A DNA stretch of 64,000 nt, from the NCBI GenBank assembly GCA_017449495.1, contig JAFTFO010000042.1, positions 31,857-95,856 of the forward strand, in the 5' to 3' direction. Both the position numbers and the translations under genes were made by a program. Source of the DNA: Prevotella sp. (GTDB lineage Bacteria > Bacteroidota > Bacteroidia > Bacteroidales > Bacteroidaceae). Below the pieces are notes generated by a model, which did not search any database, was not told the DNA's origin, and saw only the letters and a program-made list of their open reading frames with translations. This document shows, in pieces, positions 56,368 through 64,000 of this stretch. Each line of letters begins with the position of its first letter. Position 1 is the first letter of the stretch.

Positions 56368-56417
56368 CTTTCCTTTAATTCGTTGTTCCTGTTTCTGTCA
56401 TATCAACTGCTGTCAGT

Positions 56418-56443
56418 TTTGCCATTTCCAGTTGGCAAAGATA
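56418..56443 (-). promoter_or_regulatory. hypD promoter with overlapping dyad
   Basis: -7 box TATCTTTG at 56436-56443 (minus strand). TTTGCCA (56418-56424) and TGGCAAA (56433-56439), 8 bases apart, form a dyad covering the box edge and the expected start of transcription, the position of a repressor site. Confidence 0.6.
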
Positions 56444-56517
56444 CTTATTTTTTCGTAATGTTTTCATGGATTAACACAGATTAATAATAAAAAAGAGGGC
56501 ATGTGTGAGATTTTTCG

Positions 56518-56525
56518 TATCTTTG
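56518..56525 (+). promoter_or_regulatory. -7 box of mdh
   Basis: TATCTTTG, 41 bases before the mdh ATG, divergent from the hypD promoter. Confidence 0.7.
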
Positions 56526-56565
56526 CAGCACTTTTGATACAACTTATAATTATAATTATACATTT

Positions 56566-57558
56566 ATGGCATTTCTAACAAACGAAAAATTGACCATCGT
56601 CGGCGCTGCCGGTATGATTGGTTCAAACATGGCTCAGTCTGCCCTGATGATGGGTCTGACAAGTGAAATCTGTCTTTACGACGTATTCTCTCCAGAGGGT
56701 GTTGCCGAGGAGATGCGTCAGAGTGGCTTCGACGATGTGAATATCGTAGCTACTACCGATGCCGAGGAGGCATTCAAGGGCGCAAAGTACATCATCTCTT
56801 CTGGTGGTGCTCCCCGTAAGGCTGGTATGACCCGTGAGGATCTGCTTGCAGGCAACTGTAAGATCGCTGAGGAACTCGGCCAGAATATCAAGAAGTTCTG
56901 CCCTGACGTGAAGCACGTGGTGATCATCTTCAACCCCGCTGACCTCACTGGTCTGGTAACCCTGCTGTACTCTGGTCTGAAACCCGGACAGGTGACAACT
57001 CTTGCAGGTCTCGACACCACTCGTCTGCAGTCGGCTCTGGCCAAGAAGTTCGGCGTGATGCAGAACCAGATCACTGGTTGCGCTACCTATGGTGGCCACG
57101 GTGAGCAGATGGCCGTATTCGGCAGCCACGTGGAGATCGCAGGCCGCAAGCTGACCGACATCATCGGCACAGCCGAGTTCCCCGCAGAGGAATGGGAGCA
57201 GATGAAGATCGACGTCACCAAGGGTGGTGCAAAGATCATCGAGCTCCGCGGACGCAGTTCTTTCCAGAGCCCCAGCTACCTCTCTGTTGAGATGATCCGT
57301 GCAGCCATGGGTGGTGAGCCCTTCCGCTTCCCCGTTGGAACATACGTGAAGACCGACAAGTACGACCACATCATGATGGCCATGAAGACCACCATGACTG
57401 CCGATGGGGCAAAGTTCGAGGTTCCTCAGGGTACTGCCGAGGAGAACGCCAAGCTGGATCAGAGCTACGAGCACCTCTGCAAGATGCGCGACGAGCTGGT
57501 GACCCTGAACATCGTGCCTCCCATCGCTGAGTGGAACAAGATTAATCCGAATCTCTAA
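56566..57558 (+). CDS. mdh: Malate dehydrogenase
   Basis: NAD-dependent oxidoreductase of the LDH/MDH superfamily. 330 residues. Dinucleotide loop TIVGAAGMIGSNMA, substrate-loop RKAGMTREDLL, the catalytic Asp/His pair as GLDTTRLQ and YGGHGEQM. In Bacteroidota it works reductively from oxaloacetate towards succinate during fermentation. An AATTGAC-repeat spacer of 37 bp leads to the next gene. Confidence 0.94.
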   Translation: MAFLTNEKLTIVGAAGMIGSNMAQSALMMGLTSEICLYDVFSPEGVAEEMRQSGFDDVNIVATTDAEEAFKGAKYIISSGGAPRKAGMTREDLLAGNCKIAEELGQNIKKFCPDVKHVVIIFNPADLTGLVTLLYSGLKPGQVTTLAGLDTTRLQSALAKKFGVMQNQITGCATYGGHGEQMAVFGSHVEIAGRKLTDIIGTAEFPAEEWEQMKIDVTKGGAKIIELRGRSSFQSPSYLSVEMIRAAMGGEPFRFPVGTYVKTDKYDHIMMAMKTTMTADGAKFEVPQGTAEENAKLDQSYEHLCKMRDELVTLNIVPPIAEWNKINPNL

Positions 57559-57595
57559 TTATTGGCAATTGATAATTGACAATTGACAATTAATT
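57559..57595 (+). repeat. AATTGAC repeats between mdh and the carbonic anhydrase gene
   Basis: Imperfect 7-8-bp units (GCAATTGATAATTGACAATTG) fill the spacer. Same kind of junction repeat as in the ribosomal and rpoBC clusters. Confidence 0.8.
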
Positions 57596-58108
57596 ATGGC
57601 TTTGATTAAAAGTTATAGAGGTCTCGCTCCCAAATGGGGGCGAGACTGTTATTTCAGCGAGAACGCCACGATCGTTGGCGATGTGACCATGGGTGACGAA
57701 TGCTCAGTGTGGTTCAATGCGGTGGTGCGCGGCGACGTGGCTCCCATCACCATCGGCAACTGCACGAATATCCAGGATGGCAGTTGTGTACATGTAACCT
57801 TCGATACAGGCCCCACCCATATTGGTAACTACGTGACCATCGGCCACAATGTAACAGTACATGCCTGCACCATCCACGACCACGCGCTCATCGGCATGGG
57901 CTCTACCCTACTCGACGGTTGTGAGGTGGGCGAAGGGGCTATCGTGGCAGCCGGGGCCTTGGTGTTGCAGAACACAAAGATTCCCGCCGGAGAGATCTGG
58001 GGCGGTGTGCCTGCCAAATACATCAAGCCCGTGCGCCCTGGACAGACTGACAATGCCGAGCACTACGTGGCCTACTCGAAGTTCTACCTCGAAGAGGACA
58101 GAAAATAA
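57596..58108 (+). CDS. Gamma-carbonic anhydrase-family protein
   Basis: 170 residues with a left-handed beta-helix of hexapeptide repeats ([26 protein letters not shown]) and the metal histidines in [16 protein letters not shown]. The C-terminus has the usual helix ([15 protein letters not shown]). Carbonic anhydrase or acyltransferase-like; activity unproven in many members. Follows mdh, consistent with CO2-fixing carboxylation steps, but the link is inference. Confidence 0.85.
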   Translation: MALIKSYRGLAPKWGRDCYFSENATIVGDVTMGDECSVWFNAVVRGDVAPITIGNCTNIQDGSCVHVTFDTGPTHIGNYVTIGHNVTVHACTIHDHALIGMGSTLLDGCEVGEGAIVAAGALVLQNTKIPAGEIWGGVPAKYIKPVRPGQTDNAEHYVAYSKFYLEEDRK

Positions 58109-58126
58109 CCACAGTCATATCGTTTA

Positions 58127-58624
58127 CTATATTTCATTATCCGGTTTCCAGAGGATGGTCTTACCAGCGTAGAGGGAAGCCTGCACGTCGATAAGTCGTT
58201 GGTTACTGCTGCCCCTGAACAGCAGGTCAGGATCATGGAGAGCCTGGATAAACGGCCCGTCGACCAACACGTCGAGCTGTTCTAAGAGTGCGCGCTGGTC
58301 TTCATGGATCAGGCTTTCAAACGTAAAGCCCGTAAAGCACCAGATATCTTTGTTCGACTGCTCGTGGATGGCTCTTGCCAGTTCGGCAAAGCCCGCGGCC
58401 TGATACATCGGGTCACCACCAGAGAAGGTGACGTTGGCGAAGGGGTCGGCCATGATGATGCGCATGAGTTCAGCCGTCGACATCTCCCTGCCACCCTTGA
58501 AGTCCCACGACTGGGGATTATGGCAACCCGGGCACCGATGACCGCACCCTGCACAATAGATGGAGGTCCGGAATCCCGGACCATCCACCATCGTATCCTC
58601 TATGATATCGAGTACCCGAATCAC
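58127..58624 (-). CDS. nrdG: Anaerobic ribonucleotide reductase activating protein
   Basis: 165 residues, radical SAM motif CAGCGHRCPGCHNPQSW near residue 24-36 and TFSGGDPMYQA. Generates the glycyl radical on NrdD. It begins with GTG at 58624, overlapping the nrdD stop as GTGA, so the two are coupled. Its stop is 18 bases from the convergent carbonic anhydrase gene. Confidence 0.95.
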   Translation of the reverse strand: MIRVLDIIEDTMVDGPGFRTSIYCAGCGHRCPGCHNPQSWDFKGGREMSTAELMRIIMADPFANVTFSGGDPMYQAAGFAELARAIHEQSNKDIWCFTGFTFESLIHEDQRALLEQLDVLVDGPFIQALHDPDLLFRGSSNQRLIDVQASLYAGKTILWKPDNEI

Positions 58625-60864
58625 TTCTCACTTCCAAAAAGGTCCTGAGAGCCGTGGTCGATATGCGTCACACGGTCGTTAAGCTCGGCCAACTTACCGC
58701 TGTTCCAACGGTCGGTCGTTCCCACGAGGTAACCCGTAATACGCTGCAACTTGTCGATATTGGTGCTACCGCACTTCGGGCATTTCTCCAGATGGTCATC
58801 GGCATTCTCATAGCCACAGTCCATACAACGGTTGCGGTTGTGATTCACGGAGCCATAGCCCATGTTCAGCTGGTCCATCATATCCACCACACTCATGATC
58901 ACCTGCGGATTGTGGGTAGCGTCACCATCGATCTCCACGTAGAAGATATGTCCGCCACGAGTCATCTCATGGTATGGAGCCTCCACTTCGGCCTTATGAC
59001 GGGCAGAGCACTTGTAATAGACGGGCACGTGGTTCGAGTTGGTATAGTAGTCGCGATCCGTCACGCCAGGGATGATGCCAAACTCCTTACGATCCTTCTT
59101 CGTGAACTTGCCGCTCAGACCTTCGGCGGGTGTAGCCAGCACGGAATAGTTGTGATGATACTGCTCGCAGAAGTCATTAATGCGCTGACGCATGTAGCTG
59201 ATGATCTTCAGTCCCAACTCCTGACTCTCCTGACTCTCACCGTGATGCTTACCTGTCAAGGCGACAAGGCACTCAGCCAGTCCGATGAAGCCGATGCCGA
59301 GGGTACCCTGATTGATGACACTTTCAACGGTATCATAAGGGCCTAACTTCTCGGCTCCGATCCAGAGGCTCTTCATCAACAGCGGGAACTGCTTGGCAAA
59401 AGCGGTCTTCTGGAACTGGAAGCGGTCGTCGAGCTGCTTCGCTGCCACCTCAAGCATATGGTCGAGTTTGGCGAAGAACATATCGATGCGCTTCTGCTGA
59501 TCCTGCTCACCCATGCACTCGATGGCGAGTTTCACGATGTTGATAGTCGTAAACGAGAGATTACCACGTCCGATGCTGGTCTTGGGTCCGAAGCGGTTCT
59601 CGAACACACGGGTACGACAGCCCATCGTGGCCACCTCATGCACATAGCGCTTCGGATCGTCAGCCCGCCAGTCGGAATCCTGGTTATAGGTAGCGTCGAG
59701 GTTCAGGAAGTTGGGGAAGAACCTACGGGCTGTCACCTTACAAGCCAGCTGGTAGAGGTCGAAGTTACGATCTTCAGGCAGATAGTTCACGCCACGCTTC
59801 TTCTTCCAGATCTGGATGGGGAAGATAGCCGTCTCACCATTACCCACACCCTCGTAGGTAGAGAGCAGGATCTCTCGCATGATGCAACGACCCTCTGCGC
59901 TCGTGTCCGTACCATAATTAATAGAAGAGAATACCACCTGGTTACCACCACGCGAGTGGATGGTGTTCATGTTGTGGATGAAGGCCTCCATCGCCTGATG
60001 CACACGCCCAACAGTCTTGTTGATGGCATGCTGCTGGGCACGCTCCCTACCCGTCAGTCCGTCGAGCGGCTTCTTGATGTAGTCCATCAACGGCTCGTCG
60101 TAGAGGTCCTTGTAGCTCTCGCCGTTCAAGTCCTCAAGGGCTTTCAGTTCCTCCACATAACTCATGCGGACGTATGGAGCCAGATAGAAGTCGAAGGCGG
60201 GGATGGCCTGACCGCCGTGCATCTCATTCTGGGCGCACTCCATTGAGATACATGCCAGCACGCTGGCCGTCTCGATGCGCTTAGCGGGACGCGAGGCACC
60301 ATGTCCGGCAATGAAGCCGCAGTCAAGGATATGATCCAGCGGGTGCTGCACACAGGTGAGCGACTTTGTGGGGTAGTAGTCCTTATCGTGGATGTGCAAA
60401 TAATTATGCTCCACGGCATCGCGACTCTCCTCCGACAGCAGGTAGTCGTCGACGAAGGGCTTGGTGGTCTCCGAGGCGAACTTCATCATCATGCCGGCAG
60501 GGGTGTCGGCATTCATGTTGGCATTCTCACGGGTCACATCGTTGTTCTTGATGTTCACGATATCGAGGAACACGTCGCGGGTCTTTGCCTTACGGGCCAC
60601 GCTGCGCTGATGACGATAGGCGATATACTTCTGAGCCACATCCTTACGGCTCGATTTCATCAGCTCTACCTCCACGGCATCCTGAATCTGCTCCACAGTC
60701 ATCTGACTCTCTCCACGCTGGGCGATATGGTCAGTGATCTGGTACAACAACCGCTCGTCCTCACCCTTATCGGTGTGGATCATCGCCTTACGAATGGCAG
60801 CCATAATCTTCTGCTCATTAAAGCCAACAATGCGCCCGTCGCGCTTTACTACTGTCTGAATCAT
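58621..60864 (-). CDS. nrdD: Anaerobic ribonucleoside-triphosphate reductase
   Basis: 747 residues. ATP-cone at the N-terminus (VVKRDGRIVGFNEQKIMAAIRKAM), class III core, C-terminal zinc site CMDC ... CPKC and the glycyl-radical region RITGYLVGTTDRWNSG (Gly in the GYLVG part). Makes dNTPs without oxygen. Own promoter at 60902-60909. Confidence 0.96.
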   Translation of the reverse strand: MIQTVVKRDGRIVGFNEQKIMAAIRKAMIHTDKGEDERLLYQITDHIAQRGESQMTVEQIQDAVEVELMKSSRKDVAQKYIAYRHQRSVARKAKTRDVFLDIVNIKNNDVTRENANMNADTPAGMMMKFASETTKPFVDDYLLSEESRDAVEHNYLHIHDKDYYPTKSLTCVQHPLDHILDCGFIAGHGASRPAKRIETASVLACISMECAQNEMHGGQAIPAFDFYLAPYVRMSYVEELKALEDLNGESYKDLYDEPLMDYIKKPLDGLTGRERAQQHAINKTVGRVHQAMEAFIHNMNTIHSRGGNQVVFSSINYGTDTSAEGRCIMREILLSTYEGVGNGETAIFPIQIWKKKRGVNYLPEDRNFDLYQLACKVTARRFFPNFLNLDATYNQDSDWRADDPKRYVHEVATMGCRTRVFENRFGPKTSIGRGNLSFTTINIVKLAIECMGEQDQQKRIDMFFAKLDHMLEVAAKQLDDRFQFQKTAFAKQFPLLMKSLWIGAEKLGPYDTVESVINQGTLGIGFIGLAECLVALTGKHHGESQESQELGLKIISYMRQRINDFCEQYHHNYSVLATPAEGLSGKFTKKDRKEFGIIPGVTDRDYYTNSNHVPVYYKCSARHKAEVEAPYHEMTRGGHIFYVEIDGDATHNPQVIMSVVDMMDQLNMGYGSVNHNRNRCMDCGYENADDHLEKCPKCGSTNIDKLQRITGYLVGTTDRWNSGKLAELNDRVTHIDHGSQDLFGSEK

Positions 60865-60901
60865 AAAATCTTTATGTTTTTAGTTTTCCGAATTTCGTTT
60901 G

Positions 60902-60909
60902 CAAAGTTA
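60902..60909 (-). promoter_or_regulatory. -7 box of nrdDG
   Basis: TAACTTTG on the minus strand, 38 bases before the nrdD ATG. Confidence 0.65.
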
Positions 60910-60997
60910 CAACAAATAATCGAAAGTTATCCCTTTTGGAAAACTTTTCTCGCGTTAATAAATATTAAACGCTTAATTATCAGGTATTTGCACATGC

Positions 60998-61046
60998 AAA
61001 ACGGGAAACTTCAGCGAACAGAGCGTTCACCAAAGTTTCCCGTTTT
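60998..61046 (-). terminator. Terminator of sufE
   Basis: 14-bp stem AAAACGGGAAACTT / AAGTTTCCCGTTTT with a 21-base loop containing a GAAC/GTTC inner stem; 12 bases after the sufE stop. Confidence 0.9.
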
Positions 61047-61058
61047 GATTAAGCCAAT

Positions 61059-61478
61059 CTATTGTTTCTTACTGAAAATCAGCGCATAAACACGCATCTG
61101 CTTGACCATCGCCACCAGTCCGTTACTACGAGTAGGCGACAGGTGTTCCTTCAAACCAATCTCCTCGATGAAGTACAGGTCGGCATCCAGAATCTCCTGA
61201 GGCGTATGGTCGGAAAGCACTCTGATAAGCAGGGCAACAATACCCTTCACGATCAGCGCATCACTCTCAGCACGGAAATGAATCAGCCCGTCTTCATAGT
61301 CTGCCACCAGCCACACCCGGCTCTGGCAACCGTCTATCAGGTTCTGCTCCGTCTTATACTTGTCCTCCAGCGGTTCCTGCTCGTTGCCAAGGTCTATCAG
61401 CAACTGGTACTTGTCCATCCAGTCGTCGAAGCCGGAGAACTCCTCAATGATCTCGTCTTGAATCTCGTTAATCGTCAT
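61059..61478 (-). CDS. sufE: SufE-family sulfur acceptor protein
   Basis: 139 residues. The acceptor cysteine is in NLIDGCQSRVWL at about residue 51; other family segments: FDDWMDKYQLLIDLG at the start, GIVALLIRVLSDHTPQEIL, and GLKEHLSPTRSNGL. Takes persulfide sulfur from the SufS desulfurase for iron-sulfur cluster assembly. The suf operon itself is not in the window. Confidence 0.93.
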   Translation of the reverse strand: MTINEIQDEIIEEFSGFDDWMDKYQLLIDLGNEQEPLEDKYKTEQNLIDGCQSRVWLVADYEDGLIHFRAESDALIVKGIVALLIRVLSDHTPQEILDADLYFIEEIGLKEHLSPTRSNGLVAMVKQMRVYALIFSKKQ

Positions 61479-61498
61479 TTGCGTCTTCTTTGGGACTG

Positions 61499-61577
61499 CA
61501 AAGATACAACAAATAATTGAAAATATCTTATTTCATTCTTTCATTTTATTATTATTTCATTTTTTATTGTATCTTTG
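61499..61577. promoter_or_regulatory. Divergent promoters of sufE and the metallophosphoesterase
   Basis: TATCTTTG on the minus strand at 61499-61506 for sufE and TATCTTTG on the plus strand at 61570-61577 for the downstream gene. AT-rich DNA lies between. Confidence 0.7.
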
Positions 61578-61603
61578 CAGCCAGATCATCAAAACAACAA
61601 CGC

Positions 61604-62878
61604 ATGGAAATGTTCTTTCTCATGATGGCAGCCCTTCTGCTGATGCCCCAGAGCACGGCAGCACAGACGCGAATCGCCGTCGCAACAGACATACACGTAA
61701 TGGCGCCCAGTCTGCTTCCTGACGAAGCCAAGAGCCAGAGTGCCTGGACCAACTATTATGCTGGCCAGCGCAAGATGCTGGAACAAAGTGCAGACCTCTT
61801 CAATCAGTTGAAGGAGACACTACTCAACGACAAGCCTGACCTGTTCCTCTTGACTGGCGACCTGACGAAGGATGGCGAGCGGGCCAGCCACGACTATGTG
61901 AAGACTGGGCTGGAGACGCTGAGGGCCGCAGGCATCAAGGTGCTGGTCATTCCTGGCAATCATGACTTTGGCGCAGAAGGAAACCACACACAGTTCCTTG
62001 CTGACGGCACGACAGTCGATGCCCCCATCCTCGCAGCGGAGGACTTCGCCAAATACTATGCCGACTTCGGCTATACGGGCAGCACTGTCGACCCTAATGG
62101 TTCGCTCAGCTATGTGGCAGAGCCTACGAAGGGATTGGTGGTGCTGGCCATCGACTCGCACACAGCAGCCGTTGGCGAGAATACGCTCGCCTGGCTCTGC
62201 GACCAGGCCAACGAGGCCCACGCCGCTGGCAAACAGGTGATCGCGATGATGCACCACCCGCTCTTTCCACACATTCAGGGTCTAAACCAGTTCATCTCCA
62301 CCTATTCTATAAATAACTACAAGACCGTGCGCAACAGCCTCATCGAGGCAGGCGTAAACGTCATTCTGACAGGCCACTTCCACACCTCGGACATCGCCAA
62401 GGACTGGAACGACGACCCTGCGAAGAGCATTTACGACATCAACACTGGCTCGCTCATCTCCTACCCCTGCGACTATCGCATGCTGACACTCTCCAAAGAC
62501 CATCGCCAACTCAGCGTCTCCACAGCCTCGCTCACCCCCACAGGCATGACGGCCTCCGACTGCAAGGTGTGGCTGAAAGGCAGACTGAAGACATTGATGA
62601 AAGCCAAGATCAGTAGTCATCAGTATAGTCGTTTTCTGACAGACAGCAACAAAGAACTGCTGGCTGAGATGGGAGCCAATGCCTTCATCATCCATGCTGA
62701 AGGCAATGAGCACAAGAACGACAATTCTGCATCGATGCTTAAACAGATGGACGACGAAGATGTATGGGGACCGTTGGTAGGCAAGACGATTCACAGCATA
62801 CTCGAGGACAAGAGCAACTACGGCGACGCCACCCACGAAAACCAGACCGACGACCGCACCCTCATCCTCACACAGTAG
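61604..62878 (+). CDS. Secreted metallophosphoesterase
   Basis: 424 residues from MEMFFLMMAALLLMPQSTAAQ, a Sec signal; an in-frame start 29 codons upstream would precede the -7 box at 61570 and is rejected. Calcineurin-like metal motifs: VATDIHVMAP (Asp, His), LTGDLTKDG, PGNHDFG, AMMHHPLFPH and LTGHFHTSD. Substrates of such periplasmic or surface phosphodiesterases vary; none can be named here. No C-terminal sorting tail. Confidence 0.88.
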   Translation: MEMFFLMMAALLLMPQSTAAQTRIAVATDIHVMAPSLLPDEAKSQSAWTNYYAGQRKMLEQSADLFNQLKETLLNDKPDLFLLTGDLTKDGERASHDYVKTGLETLRAAGIKVLVIPGNHDFGAEGNHTQFLADGTTVDAPILAAEDFAKYYADFGYTGSTVDPNGSLSYVAEPTKGLVVLAIDSHTAAVGENTLAWLCDQANEAHAAGKQVIAMMHHPLFPHIQGLNQFISTYSINNYKTVRNSLIEAGVNVILTGHFHTSDIAKDWNDDPAKSIYDINTGSLISYPCDYRMLTLSKDHRQLSVSTASLTPTGMTASDCKVWLKGRLKTLMKAKISSHQYSRFLTDSNKELLAEMGANAFIIHAEGNEHKNDNSASMLKQMDDEDVWGPLVGKTIHSILEDKSNYGDATHENQTDDRTLILTQ

Positions 62879-62906
62879 TTTCACTCTCACAGAATTCTGG
62901 CAAAAC

Positions 62907-62956
62907 GGTCACGGTCACAGCTGTGACCATATGACCTTTTGATTGGCAATTGCCAA
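62907..62956. repeat. Nested palindromes GGTCACAGCTGTGACC and TTGGCAATTGCCAA
   Basis: A perfect 16-bp palindrome at 62913-62928 is flanked by GGTCA (62907-62911) and TGACC (62932-62936); a perfect 14-bp palindrome follows at 62943-62956. They start 28 bp after the stop of the metallophosphoesterase gene. Not a U-tract terminator. Confidence 0.85.
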
Positions 62957-63036
62957 ATATTGTCATAAAAATTCAAACAACAACGTTTCGCTCACTCCCT
63001 TTTTACAAATATTTGATTATCAAGGCTTTATGTTTG

Positions 63037-63152
63037 CGCAATTTTAAGGCTAAGGAAACTCGGACTCTGGTATAAGGAAACTCCCACTTTCCTGCCACCT
63101 TTCTCCCAGAAACCAGCCACCTTTCTCCGAGAAATCCATAAGGCTAATTGCG
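63037..63152. repeat. 22-bp-period array (two pairs of units) in flanking inverted repeats
   Basis: TAAGGAAACTC at 63051 and 63073, then GCCACCTTTCTCC at 63094 and 63116: each pair exactly 22 bp apart and in register with one another (units 63051-63138). Unit cores are inverted repeats (GGAAACTCCCACTTTCC; TTTCTCCGAGAAA). CGCAATT (63037-63043) and AATTGCG (63146-63152) flank the array. Confidence 0.8.
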
Positions 63153-63577
63153 TTGTAAAATTATTTCACTTTTCTTGAACTCTATTGGTATGTTTATATG
63201 GATGCCCTCCAAGGGTCATTGTTAACAAGACCATTATCTTTATGATGGCGAACAGACCTGTTTTGGGGTTCAACCCTCCCATTTCTTCGGGAACGCCTTT
63301 GCACAAAGGGTAAACAGACAAGGAGGGATGTTCCCAATCTCTCCCTTTTCTCTCCCTCATCCCTCAGCCGCAGCTTCCCATGGGCCTCTGACGACACGAA
63401 AAAGAATCTTTGTTGTATAGGGAGAGATGAGGGAGACTTAAAGGAGAGATGAAGGGGGTGATTAAAAAACGCAAAAGTCCTTTAAATAAAGGCACTTCAA
63501 AAGAGTCATGGGAGAGATGGCGCATTATTTCAAATTTGTCTTACCTTTCGCGTTATGACCTTTCGCTAGAATAGGAA
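63153..63577. other. Non-coding stretch with an 11-bp inverted repeat
   Basis: No convincing gene. TCTCCCTCATC (63351-63361) and GATGAGGGAGA (63426-63436) form an inverted repeat, and GGGAGAGATG recurs near 63420, 63451 and 63509. The region may be a decayed element; nothing recognisable remains. Confidence 0.5.
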
Positions 63578-63606
63578 TTGAGGCAGAGATTCTATCCCTG
63601 CCTCAA
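63578..63606 (-). terminator. Hairpin downstream of the Abi-like stump
   Basis: TTGAGGCAG / CTGCCTCAA with an 11-base loop, about 29 bases after the stop codon of the stump. U-tract weak in both directions. Confidence 0.55.
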
Positions 63607-63634
63607 ATAACAAAAGAACCGCTGTTACAAGCTG

Positions 63635-63739
63635 TTACAAAAGAGCCTGTTCTGCCTTATTGGTGTCAGCAATAATCAGACCTCTGCTTTGCAGTGTCTG
63701 AATCTGCTGTGCCAGCGTCATCGCTCGTTTATATCTCAT
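63635..63739 (-). pseudogene. 5' stump of an Abi-family (Abi_2) gene
   Basis: 34 codons: MRYKRAMTLAQQIQTLQSRGLIIADTNKAEQALL, then a stop. The pattern QQIxxLxxRGLIIxDxxKAxxxL is how Abi_2 proteins of Bacteroidota open before their YYRLSGY segment. The remaining ~270 codons are missing, so this is a truncated remnant unless it acts as a peptide. A good -7 box and an attenuator-like hairpin precede it. Confidence 0.55.
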
Positions 63740-63749
63740 GTCTATATAC

Positions 63750-63814
63750 AAAAAATGTCCCGCTGGGTACGCTGTTCTTATGGGAAGCGGGCGGGATTTG
63801 TCGGTGCAAATATA
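63750..63814 (-). promoter_or_regulatory. Promoter and attenuator-like hairpin before the Abi stump
   Basis: -7 box TATATTTG at 63807-63814 (minus strand). In the leader, TCCCGC (63758-63763) pairs with GCGGGA (63791-63796), or CCCGCT with AGCGGG, followed on the minus strand by a six-T run at 63750-63755: terminator-shaped, upstream of the reading frame. Confidence 0.55.
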
Positions 63815-63929
63815 CAAACTTTCCGCAAATTCTGCAAACATTTCGCTTTATTTTTATGATTTTGAGAGAAAATTCGGCCCCAATTGCTTAATTTTTGTGT
63901 AAATAGAAAGCAATATAAGATAATTTTTG

Positions 63930-63937
63930 TAATTTTG
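63930..63937 (+). promoter_or_regulatory. -7 box reading off the right edge
   Basis: TAATTTTG matches TAnnTTTG; at least 60 bases of leader follow before the window ends, with no start codon that I can assign. The surrounding 63842-64000 is AT-rich and otherwise empty. Confidence 0.45.
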
Positions 63938-64000
63938 TACCCGAATCGGGGAGAAATCCGGTTTCAATGATGCATTAGCTTATTAATCGCACTTACCGAA

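Noticed and set aside
56623-57474. Open frame of 283 codons on the minus strand
   Set aside because: Complement of mdh, which has clear active-site motifs and a promoter.
63166-63397. Two overlapping minus-strand frames of 64 and 67 codons
   Set aside because: No family pattern, overlapping each other, low-complexity DNA; treated as non-coding.

Overview
The window looks like a chromosome segment of a Bacteroidota bacterium of the order Bacteroidales, most likely Prevotella or a close relative. The evidence is threefold. Most transcription units are preceded by the Bacteroidota -7 box TAnnTTTG and almost none has a Shine-Dalgarno sequence. The order of translation genes is the Bacteroidales one (rpsU-xerC-hpf-tRNAs-tuf-tRNA-Trp-secE-nusG-rplKAJL-rpoBC; DUF3467-rpsL-rpsG-fusA-rpsJ; the S10/spc/alpha gene run). 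Secreted proteins end in a tail of the type YNLAGQKV...YKGIVIQNGKK that is typical of Prevotella. The genus is inference.

Layout. 1-5.4 kb: the N-terminal fragment of a large protein, type I glutamine synthetase, and a BlaI-BlaR1-TPR operon whose promoter carries three equally built dyads. 5.5-11.6 kb: a 22-bp-period repeat array, a GH43 lipoprotein, homocysteine synthase (metY), NADP glutamate dehydrogenase, an RlpA-like protein and a glycine-zipper lipoprotein. 11.7-13.9 kb: a membrane-spanning TPR/HTH regulator translationally coupled to a small secreted protein. 14-32.7 kb: the ribosomal protein super-cluster, read on the minus strand from rpsL down to rplQ, including two ribosomal genes too short to stand out by length (rpmJ, rpmD). 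33.2-36.4 kb: an accessory island with a 118-bp near-perfect palindrome, a second 22-bp-period array and two secreted paralogues with permuted modules. 36.4-51 kb: rpoC, rpoB, L7/L12, L10, L1, L11, NusG, SecE, five tRNAs, EF-Tu, HPF, XerC and S21. 51-56.4 kb: an apparent operon of a hydroxyproline-dehydratase-like glycyl radical enzyme, its activase and an Xaa-Pro aminopeptidase. 56.5-62.9 kb: malate dehydrogenase, gamma-carbonic anhydrase, anaerobic ribonucleotide reductase and its activase, SufE, and a secreted metallophosphoesterase. 62.9-64 kb: mostly non-coding, with palindromes, a third 22-bp-period array and the 5' stump of an Abi-family gene.

How the parts fit. Most of the window is core translation and transcription machinery plus anaerobic central metabolism (two glycyl radical enzymes, malate dehydrogenase, nitrogen assimilation by GlnA and GDH). 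Two things stand out as possibly undescribed. First, three promoters share the 19-bp palindrome TTGTGAAATnATTTCACAA, centred 41-42 bp upstream of the -7 box. They drive the TPR/HTH regulator with its small secreted partner, and two secreted paralogues built from the same modules in different order, so this looks like a small dedicated regulon for surface proteins. Second, three intergenic arrays have unrelated unit sequences but an identical 22-bp period and palindromic units.
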